From positions 1 through 15,672 of the forward strand of contig JADDPU010000277.1 in assembly GCA_016781725.1 (NCBI GenBank): DNA of 15,672 nucleotides. The letters run 5' to 3'. A program made the translations under genes and the position numbers. Source of the DNA: Rubrobacter sp. (GTDB lineage Bacteria; Actinomycetota; Rubrobacteria; Rubrobacterales; Rubrobacteraceae). Below the pieces are notes generated by a model, which did no database searches, was not told the DNA's origin, and worked only from the letters and a program-made list of their open reading frames with translations. Shown one piece after another: positions 6,962 through 14,412 of the stretch; within the stretch, counting starts at the first letter, position 1; each line of letters starts with the position of its first letter.

Positions 6962-7055
6962 TAATCTGTATGTAAGGTGGTAGTTTGTGGGCCGAAAGGG
7001 TAAGGATTGGCGAACGAGGCGATCCTGACGGCCGGCGCCTACCGACGAAAATCGG
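6962..7055 (+). ncRNA. Candidate structured 5' leader of the PAS histidine kinase mRNA
   Basis: Two overlapping -10-like boxes (TAATCT 6962-6967 and TATGTA 6969-6974) would start a transcript at about 6974-6980. Three stems then nest coaxially. P1 is GGTAG 6979-6983 with CTACC 7039-7043, P2 is GGCCG 6990-6994 with CGGCC 7029-7033, and P3 is GGATTG 7004-7009 with CGATCC 7020-7025. Purine-rich internal loops separate them (AAAGGGTAA opposite TGA between P2 and P3). A further small stem (CCGA/TCGG, 7042-7055) competes with P1. This could be a riboswitch-like or protein-bound leader. It did not match the core motifs of c-di-GMP, c-di-AMP, glycine, cobalamin, SAM, TPP or guanidine riboswitches that I could check by eye, so the class is unknown and the fold is a prediction. 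Confidence 0.4.
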
Positions 7056-7067
7056 GGTTCTAACGAA

Positions 7068-7117
7068 GGAGAAGGCCGCTGATCGTAGTGTGTAAAGACC
7101 TACCGGCGGAGAAGGCC
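7068..7117 (+). repeat. Direct repeat GGAGAAGGCC, two copies 40 bases apart
   Basis: GGAGAAGGCC occurs at 7068-7077 and 7108-7117 in the leader of the kinase gene. The first copy contains a ribosome-site-like AGGAG. Regulatory meaning is unknown; it might reflect a small duplication or alternative ribosome sites. Confidence 0.45.
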
Positions 7118-7139
7118 TGCGGCCGGATGAGGCAACGCG

Positions 7140-10100
7140 ATGAGGTTTGTGGGGTCAGCGGGCAAGGGACATGACACGGTGAAGCGACCCACTACCACGC
7201 TCGAGAACTTCCTGCTCGGCTGGCGCAGGTGGAGAGAATCGTGGCTTAAGGGGGCCGGGCGCAAGCGAATCGGGGGGGTGGCCGAAGGGAGCGAGGACCG
7301 CTTTCGCTCCCTGGTACAGGACGCCTCCGGTATACTCCTGATCACGAACGCCGATGGAATCGTTAGCTACGTAAGCCCTGCGGTCGAGCCGGTGTTGGGC
7401 TACAAGCCCGAAGAGGTGGTGGGTAAGGACACCTCGACCCTGGTGCACCCCGATGACGCGAGGCGGGTAAGGGATGTCATGGCCGAGGCCATGGGCAACC
7501 CGGGCACTTCCCCTTCGATGGAGCTACGCCTCGGGCACAGGGACGGCTCGTGGCGCCACGTCGAGTCTAGCTGTACCAGCCTGCTTGACGACCAGGCGGT
7601 GGGCGGGCTCGTCTTCGACTCCCGCGAGATAACCGGGCGCAAGCGGGCCGAGGTGAAACCGCAAGACAGCGAGGCGCGGTTCCGGAGCTTTGTGGAGCAG
7701 GCCGCGGACGCCCTCTTCGTCTACGACCTCGAGGGCGGGTTCGTCGAGGTGAACCGGCAGGCTTGTGAGAGCCTGGGATACACGCGCGAAGAACTGCTGA
7801 CCCTGTCGGTGGCCGACGTCGAGGAGAACCCTGGGGCCTTCGCGGGTTTGCGGGAACGCACGCTCTCCGACGGGCCCGTAACGCTCGACGGCGTCCACCG
7901 GCGCAAGGACGGCATCACCTTCCCCGTCGAGGTCCGCGTCGGCCCGCTCACGGAGGGCGGCAGGCGGCTCATGCTCGCCCTGGCACGCGATGTGACAGAA
8001 CGCAGGCGCGCGGAGAGCAAGCTCCGAGAGGCCGAAGCCAAATACCGCACGCTGGTGGAGCAGATCCCGGCGATCACCTACATCGGGGCGCTCTACCGGG
8101 AGGAGGTCAAGCACGAGATCCTCTACGTGAGCCCCCAGGTCGAGGAGCTGCTGGGCTACTCCCGGGAGGAGTTGACTTCGAACCCCAACCTGTGGGAGGA
8201 GTTGGTCCACCCCGAAGACCGCGATCGGGTGATCGCCGAGGACGCGCGTACGGAGAGGACCGGCACCCTGTTCAGCGCCGAGTACCGGGTCATCGCCCGC
8301 GACGGTCGTACGGTCTACATCCGCGACGATGCTCGGCTCGTCCGGGACGCCTCGGGCCAGCCACGCTTCTGGCAGGGCGTGATGTACGACATAACCGATC
8401 AAAAGGAGGCCGAGGCAAGGCTCAGGAAGGCCGAGGAGAAGTACCGCGCGGTAGTCGAGCAGATCCCTGCCGTCATCTACATCAAGGAGGCCGCCAACTC
8501 CAACGCCCTGACGTACGTAAGCCCGCAGATGGAGACAATGCTCGGGTACGAGCTCGAGGAGTGGACCTCCGACCCCGAGTGCTGGGTAAAGACCCTGCAT
8601 CCGGCCGACCGGAAGCGGGTTCTGACGGAGAACAGGCACGCCAGAGAGACGGGCGAGCCCTTCACGATGGAGTACCGGCGGTTCGCCGAGGACGGGCGCG
8701 TCGTATGGATCCGGGACGAGGCCACTCTGGTGCGCGACGGGCGGGGTGAGCCCTGGTACTGGCTTGGCGTCCAGGTAGACGTAACGGAGCGCAAGCGGGC
8801 CGAGGAGGCGCTCGAGGAGAGCGAGTTACGGCTGCGCGCCGTAATCACCAACGTGCCGGTCGTGCTCTTCGCCTTGGACTACGCTGGCGTGTTCAAGCTC
8901 TCGGAGGGCGAAGGGTTGGACGCTTTGGGCCTGAAGCCGGGCGAGGCTGTCGGGCGGTCGGTCTCCGAGATACACGGGGACGAACCCGAGATCCTTGAAG
9001 ATGTCGACCGGGCTCTCGCCGGCGAGGAGTTCAGGGCCGTAAGGGGCATCGGCTCGCGCAGGTTCGAGATATGGTACTCGCCGCTCAGGACGAGCGGCGA
9101 GGAGGTGATAGGCGTCATAGGCGTCGCTGTCGACGTCACGGACCGCGAGCGGGCTGAAGAGGCGTTGCGCCAGAGCGAGGAGCGGTTCCGCAAGCTGTCC
9201 GACGCGGCATTCGAGGGGATCGTCATCCACGATGCGGGAAGGGTACTTGAGGCGAACGAGGCCTATGCCGCCATGCACGGGTACGAGCTCTCGGAGATCC
9301 TCGGCAGATCCACGCTGGAATGGGTTGCTCCCGAGTACCGCGACTTGGTCCGGCGGAACATTCTCTCCGGGTACGAAGAGAGCTACGAGAGCGTCGAGGT
9401 GAGGAAGGACGGCACGCGCATCGACGTGGAGGTCCGGGGGAGGGAGCTCTCTTACCGGGGACGCACCGTCAGCGTAACCGCCGTGCGCGACGTCACCAAG
9501 CGCAAGGAGGCCGAGGCGCGCCTCAGGGAAGCCGAGGAGAAATACCGCCTGCTCGTCGAGCAGATCCCGGCGGTCACCTACATAGACCGGCCCGACGGCT
9601 CGGACGAGCCGGTGTACACCAGCCCGCAGATAGAGAAGATGCTCGGCTACACCTCGGAGGAGTGGATCGAGAATCGCCTGTGGCCGACGCGGCTGCATCC
9701 CGAAGACCGGGAGAGGATCCTGGCCGCCGACGAGCGCTTCGAAGCGGGGGGCGAGGCGTTCGACGAGGAGTACCGCTTGATCCACAGGGACGGATCGGTG
9801 GTGTGGGTGCACGAGGGGGCGGTGCTGCTCACGGACGAGGCGGGCGAGCCGCTGTATCGGCAGGGCTTCTTGACGGATATCACCGAGCGCAAGCGGGTCG
9901 AGGAGGTAAGGGCCAGGCTGGCGCGCCAGGCCGAGTTGCGGGCGGACGTGAGCGCCGCCCTCTCCGAGAGCGAAGCCCTGCAAGAGACGCTGCAGCGGTG
10001 TACCGAGGCCATAGTCGAAAAGCTGGGTGCGGCCTTCGCCCGAATCTGGCTCTTCAACCAAGAAGAGAACATGCTGGAGCTGCAGGCCAGCGCGGGGATG

Positions 10101-11510
10101 TACACCCACCTCGATGGTCCACACGGCCGCGTGCCCTTAGGCGAGTTCAAGATCGGCCTTATAGCCAAGGAACGCCGCCCGCACCTGGCCGACGACGTAG
10201 TCAACGATCCCCACATCAGCGACAAAGAGTGGGCGAGGCGAGAGGGGATGGTGGCCTTCGCCGGTTATCCGCTGCTCGTTGAGGGCCGGCTGGTAGGAGT
10301 CCTGGCGTTGTTCGCCCGCGAACGCCTCGCCGAGGACACCAACGAGGCGTTGGCGCAGGTAGCCGACGTGATCGCCCAGGGTATCGAGCGCAAGCGGGCG
10401 GAGGAGGCGTTGCGTCGCAGCGAGAAAAGCCTCGCGGAGGCGCAATGGATCGCCCACATCGGGAACTGGGAGTACGAGGTGGAGGAGGACCGGGCACACT
10501 GGTCCGACGAGATGTACAGGATCTTCGACCTCTCTCCTGAGGAGTTTACCCCGACGTACAAGGCGTTTTTGGGTCTCGTTCATCCTAACGACAAGGAGCT
10601 TGTCCGGCGGGCGGTCCGCGAAGCTCTGTACGATGGGGGACGAAGCGGGATCGAGTACCGCATAGTCAGGCTGAACGGCGAGGTTCGCTACGTACATAGC
10701 GAGTACGAGCTGCTAAGGGGAGAGGCGGGCAGACCGAGAAGGTTGATCGGGACGGTCCACGACACCACCGAACGCAAGCAAGCGGAGGAGAGGTTGCGGG
10801 AGGCGAACCGGCGCTTGGCTGAACTCGCGGTCCTAAAGGCCGACTTCACAGCGATGGTAGCCCACGAGCTCGACACGCCGCTGGCGGTCATCCGCGGGTA
10901 CGTCGACATGCTGGCCACCGGCGAACTCGAGCCCGCCGAGCAATCCCAGGCCCTCGACAAGATCCAGTCGGAGGCCGACCTGCTCGAGGCGCTCATCTCC
11001 GACGTGAGGACCGCCGCCTTTGTCGAGCGGGAGACCTTCACCCTCGACCCCCAGCCGGTAAGGGCCGGCACACTGCTGAAAGACGCCGCCGCCTTCGTCG
11101 AGACCCTGCCGGGAGACCATCCGCTGGTCGTCGAGAACGATTCCGGCGAGCAGGAGCTGTGGGCGGACCCTTACAGGATAGGCCAGGTGCTTCGCAATCT
11201 TCTCTCCAACGCCGCCAAGTACTCGCCGGACGGGGCGCCGATCGAGCTTAGGGCCGTCTCCGGCCAGAAGCCTCAACGCGTCCGCATCGAGGTGGAGGAC
11301 CGAGGGGCGGGGATAAACCCCGAAGATGCGGGACGCATCTTCGAGAAGTTCGGCCGGGGACGAGACAGGTCAGGCCGGAAGGTGCCGGGGGTGGGGTTGG
11401 GCCTCTACCTGAGCAGGCGTCTCCTGCAAGCCCACGGTAGCGAGCTGACGATGGATCCGGCGCCAGAGGGCGGCTCGGTATTCGGTTTCGAACTGGAGAT
11501 CATCCGGTGA
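7140..11510 (+). CDS. Large soluble sensor histidine kinase with eight PAS domains and one GAF domain
   Basis: The 1456-residue protein has no membrane segment, so sensing is cytoplasmic. In order: PAS domains at about 53-168, 177-290, 302-422, 434-552, 562-671, 681-790 and 802-920; a GAF domain at about 935-1085; an eighth PAS at about 1098-1215; then the kinase core. The phosphorylated His is H1242 in AHELDTPLAVI. The ATPase domain has N-box NLLSNAAKY (about 1353-1361), G1 EDRGAGI (about 1386-1392), F-box FEKFGRG (about 1401-1407) and G2 GVGLGLYLS (about 1417-1425). PAS domains are joined by ERKRAEE-type coiled linkers. PAS 3, 4 and 7 are near copies of one another. ATG 7140 has GAGG 7 bases upstream. 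The response regulator starts inside its stop codon, so they form a two-component pair. Ligands (haem, flavin, none) cannot be read from sequence. Confidence 0.93.
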   Translation: MRFVGSAGKGHDTVKRPTTTLENFLLGWRRWRESWLKGAGRKRIGGVAEGSEDRFRSLVQDASGILLITNADGIVSYVSPAVEPVLGYKPEEVVGKDTSTLVHPDDARRVRDVMAEAMGNPGTSPSMELRLGHRDGSWRHVESSCTSLLDDQAVGGLVFDSREITGRKRAEVKPQDSEARFRSFVEQAADALFVYDLEGGFVEVNRQACESLGYTREELLTLSVADVEENPGAFAGLRERTLSDGPVTLDGVHRRKDGITFPVEVRVGPLTEGGRRLMLALARDVTERRRAESKLREAEAKYRTLVEQIPAITYIGALYREEVKHEILYVSPQVEELLGYSREELTSNPNLWEELVHPEDRDRVIAEDARTERTGTLFSAEYRVIARDGRTVYIRDDARLVRDASGQPRFWQGVMYDITDQKEAEARLRKAEEKYRAVVEQIPAVIYIKEAANSNALTYVSPQMETMLGYELEEWTSDPECWVKTLHPADRKRVLTENRHARETGEPFTMEYRRFAEDGRVVWIRDEATLVRDGRGEPWYWLGVQVDVTERKRAEEALEESELRLRAVITNVPVVLFALDYAGVFKLSEGEGLDALGLKPGEAVGRSVSEIHGDEPEILEDVDRALAGEEFRAVRGIGSRRFEIWYSPLRTSGEEVIGVIGVAVDVTDRERAEEALRQSEERFRKLSDAAFEGIVIHDAGRVLEANEAYAAMHGYELSEILGRSTLEWVAPEYRDLVRRNILSGYEESYESVEVRKDGTRIDVEVRGRELSYRGRTVSVTAVRDVTKRKEAEARLREAEEKYRLLVEQIPAVTYIDRPDGSDEPVYTSPQIEKMLGYTSEEWIENRLWPTRLHPEDRERILAADERFEAGGEAFDEEYRLIHRDGSVVWVHEGAVLLTDEAGEPLYRQGFLTDITERKRVEEVRARLARQAELRADVSAALSESEALQETLQRCTEAIVEKLGAAFARIWLFNQEENMLELQASAGMYTHLDGPHGRVPLGEFKIGLIAKERRPHLADDVVNDPHISDKEWARREGMVAFAGYPLLVEGRLVGVLALFARERLAEDTNEALAQVADVIAQGIERKRAEEALRRSEKSLAEAQWIAHIGNWEYEVEEDRAHWSDEMYRIFDLSPEEFTPTYKAFLGLVHPNDKELVRRAVREALYDGGRSGIEYRIVRLNGEVRYVHSEYELLRGEAGRPRRLIGTVHDTTERKQAEERLREANRRLAELAVLKADFTAMVAHELDTPLAVIRGYVDMLATGELEPAEQSQALDKIQSEADLLEALISDVRTAAFVERETFTLDPQPVRAGTLLKDAAAFVETLPGDHPLVVENDSGEQELWADPYRIGQVLRNLLSNAAKYSPDGAPIELRAVSGQKPQRVRIEVEDRGAGINPEDAGRIFEKFGRGRDRSGRKVPGVGLGLYLSRRLLQAHGSELTMDPAPEGGSVFGFELEIIR
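8011..9585 (+). repeat. Three dispersed copies of a PAS-start repeat in the kinase gene
   Basis: The segment encoding KYR-x-LVEQIPA-x-TYI, with its preceding coiled linker, occurs at about 8011-8085, 8407-8483 and 9505-9585. Nucleotide identity is high, for example GAGCAGATCCC with GCGGTCACCTACAT or close variants. It marks internal duplication of PAS domains 3, 4 and 7. Confidence 0.7.
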
Positions 11511-12154
11511 GCCGCGTCCTGCTGGTAGACGACCACGCGACCTTCCGCGAGCCGCTCGCCTTCATGTTCGACCGGGAGCCCGAGTTCGAGGTCGTCGCGC
11601 AGGCTGGCTCCGTCGGGGAGGCTAGCCAGATGCTCGAGGGCGTAGACCTCGCGATCGTGGACCTGGACCTCCCCGACGGCGACGGAACGCAGTTGATCGG
11701 CCAGCTGCGCGCCGCCAACCCGCACGGCATGGTACTGGTGCTGACCGCGAGCATCGAACGAGAGGCCTACGCCCGGGCGGTGGAGGCGGGTGCGGCCGGG
11801 GTGCTCCACAAGTCCGTCCGCATCAAAGACGTGGTCGGCGCATCGAAGCGCCTGCTGGCTGGCGAGGTGATTCTCTCGACCGACGAGGTGATCGAGTTGC
11901 TCAGGCTCGCCGGTCGCCAGAAGGAACAAGACTACCAGGCACGACGCGCTACCGAGAGCCTCACGCCCCGCGAGCTGGAGGTGCTTCGGGCGCTCGCCGA
12001 CGGCCTGAGCGACAAGGAGATCTCGGAGCGGCTCCACGTCGGCGTCGGCACGGTACGCAACCATATAGTGAGCATCTTCGGTAAACTCGGCGTGCACTCG
12101 AGGCTGCACGCTCTAGTGTTCGCAGTGCGCCACGGTATCGTCGAGATTCGCTGA
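11507..12154 (+). CDS. NarL/LuxR-type response regulator
   Basis: The 215-residue protein has a receiver domain (residues 1-120) and a LuxR-type HTH (about 150-212). The acidic pair is D8-D9 in LLVDDH, the phosphorylated Asp is D52 in AIVDLDLPDGDG, the switch Thr lies in LVLTAS, and the conserved Lys in GVLHKSV. The HTH reads LTPRELEVLRALADGLSDKE, followed by a recognition helix in VGVGTVRNHIVSIF. It should be phosphorylated by the kinase just upstream and then bind DNA. The GTG start overlaps the kinase stop (GTGA), which indicates translational coupling. The receiver-like protein and glycosyltransferase operon downstream is a plausible target, inferred from position. Confidence 0.94.
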   Translation: MSRVLLVDDHATFREPLAFMFDREPEFEVVAQAGSVGEASQMLEGVDLAIVDLDLPDGDGTQLIGQLRAANPHGMVLVLTASIEREAYARAVEAGAAGVLHKSVRIKDVVGASKRLLAGEVILSTDEVIELLRLAGRQKEQDYQARRATESLTPRELEVLRALADGLSDKEISERLHVGVGTVRNHIVSIFGKLGVHSRLHALVFAVRHGIVEIR

Positions 12155-12308
12155 ACGCTACACACCTCGCCGTTGTTGGGACCGCTCCGGCGCGGGTAAA
12201 AATGTATGGGTAAAATCGTCTGTGAAAAAAGCATATTAGGAAATGCCCGAGAAAAACCTTACCATTCTATAGACGCGTGATCTGTCGATTCGTCCTACAT
12301 TTGTTTCT
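12155..12308. promoter_or_regulatory. AT-rich intergenic region with promoter elements
   Basis: This 154-base gap is clearly more AT-rich than its surroundings from about 12195 on. TACATT (12296-12301) fits the T-A-N-N-N-T form of a -10 box and ends 7 bases before ATG 12309, pointing to a leaderless or nearly leaderless transcript. GGGTAAAA occurs twice, at 12194-12201 and 12208-12215. GTTG (12175-12178) stands 15 bases before the first GGGTAA, loosely like an alternative (sigma-B/F type) promoter; that match is weak. No hairpin terminator for the response regulator is seen. Confidence 0.45.
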
Positions 12309-12668
12309 ATGGGGAAGATCCGCGCCCTTATAGCCAACGAGCCTCGCACGTACCGCGAGGTGCTCGTACACGCCCTACGCGACCTTCGTCCGCGGGTAGA
12401 GGTTGACGCCGCGGACCCGGACGCCTTGGAGGATGAGATCGCCCGTCTCCGACCGCACTTGGTCGTGTGTAGCCGAGGCCGCGTCGTGGTGGGGGAGGGC
12501 GTGCTCACCTGGGTGATGCTGTACCCGGGCGGCGAGAACCGGGCCGAGATCGTCACGGCCGGGGGGCGCGCGATGCTTGTCGGCCTCAAGTTCGACGACT
12601 TCCTTTCGATCGTCGACGGCACCGAGCTCCTGCACCGATTCAGGCAGGGAGAGGGGCTAAGGGCATGA
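12309..12668 (+). CDS. Receiver-like protein lacking phosphorylation residues (pseudo-receiver)
   Basis: The 119-residue product has the beta-alpha pattern of a response-regulator receiver: strand IRALIAN, helix TYREVLVHALRDL, strand VEVDAAD, helix DALEDEIARLRP, strand HLVVCSR. The key residues are missing. The acidic pair is N10-E11, and C54-S55 stand where the phosphorylated Asp is expected. It then departs from the family (GVLTWVMLYPGGENRAEIV), and a short C-terminal segment GLKFDDFLSIVDGTELLHRF follows. There is no DNA-binding domain. It could be a phosphorylation-independent partner or regulator of the synthase encoded next, whose ATG overlaps its stop (ATGA). The receiver resemblance is my own reading and only moderate; an unrelated Rossmann-like fold is possible. 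Confidence 0.65.
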   Translation: MGKIRALIANEPRTYREVLVHALRDLRPRVEVDAADPDALEDEIARLRPHLVVCSRGRVVVGEGVLTWVMLYPGGENRAEIVTAGGRAMLVGLKFDDFLSIVDGTELLHRFRQGEGLRA

Positions 12669-13843
12669 GGATCAGGGTCCTGACTTTCGCTCATGTCGCT
12701 GAGGCAGGTTTAGGGATAAGAGAGGACAGGGGTTTTGGGCGGAGTGTACCGACAGGTGGTAGCACTTTGAGGGAGGAATATACAACCGCGAGCACCAGGA
12801 TAGCGGTTCTGGTTCCGGCGCACAACGAGGAGGAGGTCATAGACCGCTCGCTGGCGTGGGCGATCAGGGACACCGGTAGGGAGAACGTCTACCTGGTGGC
12901 TGACGGCTGTACCGACGAGACCGTGCGGTTCGCGAGCTACTGGATCGGTGAGGAGCACATCTACGAGACCGACCGGATGGGGCGCGGCCCCGCTCTGCTG
13001 GAGGCGATGAGGCACTTCGGCTTGCTCGATCGCTACGACGGGATCTTCATGGCCGACGCCGACAGCCTGATCATGCCCGGCTCCATGGAGCAGTACCGTG
13101 CCTCGCTGGAGTCGGACGTCGGTGCCGTGATCGGCCACATGCTCGTCCTCGAGGAGCAGTCGAACCTGTACGCCTGCTGGAGGCGCTACCAGTATTTCTG
13201 GGGGTTCAACCTGATCGTGAGGGCCGCCAGCGTCTACCGGGGCTGCTTCCAGAACACGCCCGGGTGCTGCACCGTGTACTCCAGCGCCGCGCTCAAGCGG
13301 ATCGAGCACGACCCGTATAACCCGGCCGAGGACATGGATTTCTGCTATCAGATACACCGCAAGAGCCTGGGCAGGATCGTGTGGAACCCGAACGCGTGGG
13401 TGCAGACCGCGGATCCTCTCACCCTCGCCGATTACCGGAGGCAGGTAATCCGGTGGGGCAGGGGCTGGTGGTACAACATCCGCAAGCACAGGATGGGGCT
13501 GCGGTTCAAGGCCGTGGATCTGCTGGTCGGCTACGTCACGTTGACGCAGACCGCGAACTGGCTGCGGGCGATCGTCGTGGCCGTGCTCGGCCTGTGGTGG
13601 CTCGGCGGCGGCGGGGCCACGTGGTTGCTCAAGGCGCTCGCGGCCAGCTACCTGCTCGACTTCTCGGTGATAGGCGCCATCTCGGTGGTGGCGGCCGTGC
13701 GCAGGAAGTGGGACGTGGTGAAGTGGTTGCCACTGTATCCCGTGATGGTCTTTGTCGATCTGGCGTTCTACGGCTATGCGTTCCTGACGCAGCGCCGGGG
13801 CCTGAGCGCCGTATGGACCTCGCCTGTTCGAGAGAGGAGGTGA
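12665..13843 (+). CDS. Processive-type family 2 glycosyltransferase (membrane)
   Basis: The 392-residue protein has a GT2 (GT-A) catalytic domain followed by membrane helices, as in hyaluronan, chitin, cellulose and poly-N-acetylglucosamine synthases. Visible are AVLVPAHNEEEV at 47-58, D80 in LVADGCTD, the D131-A-D133 metal/sugar-nucleotide motif, the E222-D223 catalytic pair in AEDMDFCYQIH, and Q260-V-I-R-W264. Three to four C-terminal hydrophobic segments follow (about 297-385). It probably builds an exported polysaccharide from UDP- or other nucleotide sugars; the sugar is unknown. ATG 12665 overlaps the previous stop by 4 bases. Residues 1-44 lie outside the usual domain, and TTG 12767 with AGGTGG ahead is an alternative start; a strong GGGAGGAA at 12771-12778 has no in-frame start behind it. 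A decayed relative follows at 13960. Confidence 0.88.
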   Translation: MRIRVLTFAHVAEAGLGIREDRGFGRSVPTGGSTLREEYTTASTRIAVLVPAHNEEEVIDRSLAWAIRDTGRENVYLVADGCTDETVRFASYWIGEEHIYETDRMGRGPALLEAMRHFGLLDRYDGIFMADADSLIMPGSMEQYRASLESDVGAVIGHMLVLEEQSNLYACWRRYQYFWGFNLIVRAASVYRGCFQNTPGCCTVYSSAALKRIEHDPYNPAEDMDFCYQIHRKSLGRIVWNPNAWVQTADPLTLADYRRQVIRWGRGWWYNIRKHRMGLRFKAVDLLVGYVTLTQTANWLRAIVVAVLGLWWLGGGGATWLLKALAASYLLDFSVIGAISVVAAVRRKWDVVKWLPLYPVMVFVDLAFYGYAFLTQRRGLSAVWTSPVRERR

Positions 13844-13959
13844 TCGCCCTGTACGTTCTACCAGCGACCGGTGGAATCTTTCTTCTGCCCCTTGCCCTGC
13901 TGGCCGGAGCTTCGATGTTCAGTTTCGGCGCGGCCCTGATCCGCCGTTACCTCCGGTAG
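13840..13959 (+). CDS. Orphan LPATGG cell-wall sorting signal (39 codons)
   Basis: Read from GTG 13840 to TAG 13957-13959, the product is only 39 residues: a short lead (VIALYV), the sortase motif LPATG at 7-11, a second Gly, about 20 hydrophobic residues (IFLLPLALLAGASMF onward) and a basic tail ending RRYLR. This is a complete C-terminal cell-wall sorting signal, normally at the end of proteins of hundreds of residues. The GTG overlaps the glycosyltransferase stop (GTGA). AGAGGAGG (13833-13840) abuts it; that site is better spaced for a CTG at 13849. No signal peptide or mature domain precedes the motif, so it may be a remnant of a larger sortase substrate, or a genuine mini-protein. Rating: the motif is certain, the gene status is open. 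Confidence 0.55.
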   Translation: MIALYVLPATGGIFLLPLALLAGASMFSFGAALIRRYLR

Positions 13960-14412
13960 GAACGGGACGTGCCTGCAGGCATCGGGCACCTGAAGGTACC
14001 GAGGTTCTAGAGGGGCCCCATCGCCGCCTGGCGGAGGTACCTCTACCTGAGAGGCGCGGTGGCCTATGGCGGCGGGGGTTCCCGGGCACGCCAGGCTTCT
14101 GGAATCTGTACTCCACCGAAGTCCTGAGGAGGCTGGATCACAGGCCCGTGGCCCCCGCTGAGGACCTTGACTCTTGCTCGCAGATGCACCGTAAGAGTCT
14201 ATGGAGGATAAGTTACGCTCCCCAGGCCCACATGGAGACCTGCGTGCCGGTAAACCTCAAGAACTATATGCTAAGCAGCTCAAGAGATGGAACGGAGGTT
14301 GGCGCTACGCCATAAGGAAACACCGGATGCTGCGGGGCTGCAGTGGGTGGACTTCGTGGCCGGGCTGGTGACGCTTGAGATGCTGCTCTCTTGACTCAGG
14401 GGCGCGCTGAAT
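13960..14412 (+). pseudogene. Decayed, truncated copy of the family 2 glycosyltransferase
   Basis: Directly after the sorting-signal stop, four short reading-frame pieces line up in order with residues about 149-305 of the intact glycosyltransferase. Frame 1 (13960-14070) gives ERDVPAGIGHL, like ESDVGAVIGHM, a TAG at 14008, then AAWRRYLY. Frame 0 (14079-14270) gives FPGTPGF, YSTEVLRRL, PAEDLD and QMHRKSLWRI, like NPAEDMDFCYQIHRKSLGRI. Frame 2 (14273-14329) gives KQLKRWNGGWRYAIRKHRM, like RQVIRWGRGWWYNIRKHRM. Frame 1 again (14338-14394) gives LQWVDFVAGLVTLEM, then TGA where the parent has Trp. At least three frameshifts and two stops are present, and the N-terminal third and the membrane helices are missing. 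It cannot encode a working enzyme. It is a diverged paralogue, not a recent copy. Confidence 0.85.

Noticed and set aside
6979..7055. c-di-GMP-I riboswitch
   Set aside because: A GAAA and some GG/CC pairs are reminiscent, but the conserved order of core motifs (GGCAAACC, GACGCAAAGCC) is absent.
7524..8639. Long minus-strand ORF opposite the kinase
   Set aside because: Shadow of the PAS repeats; no domain, signal or ribosome site supports it. The same holds for 8826-10124 (-) and 9320-10282 (+).
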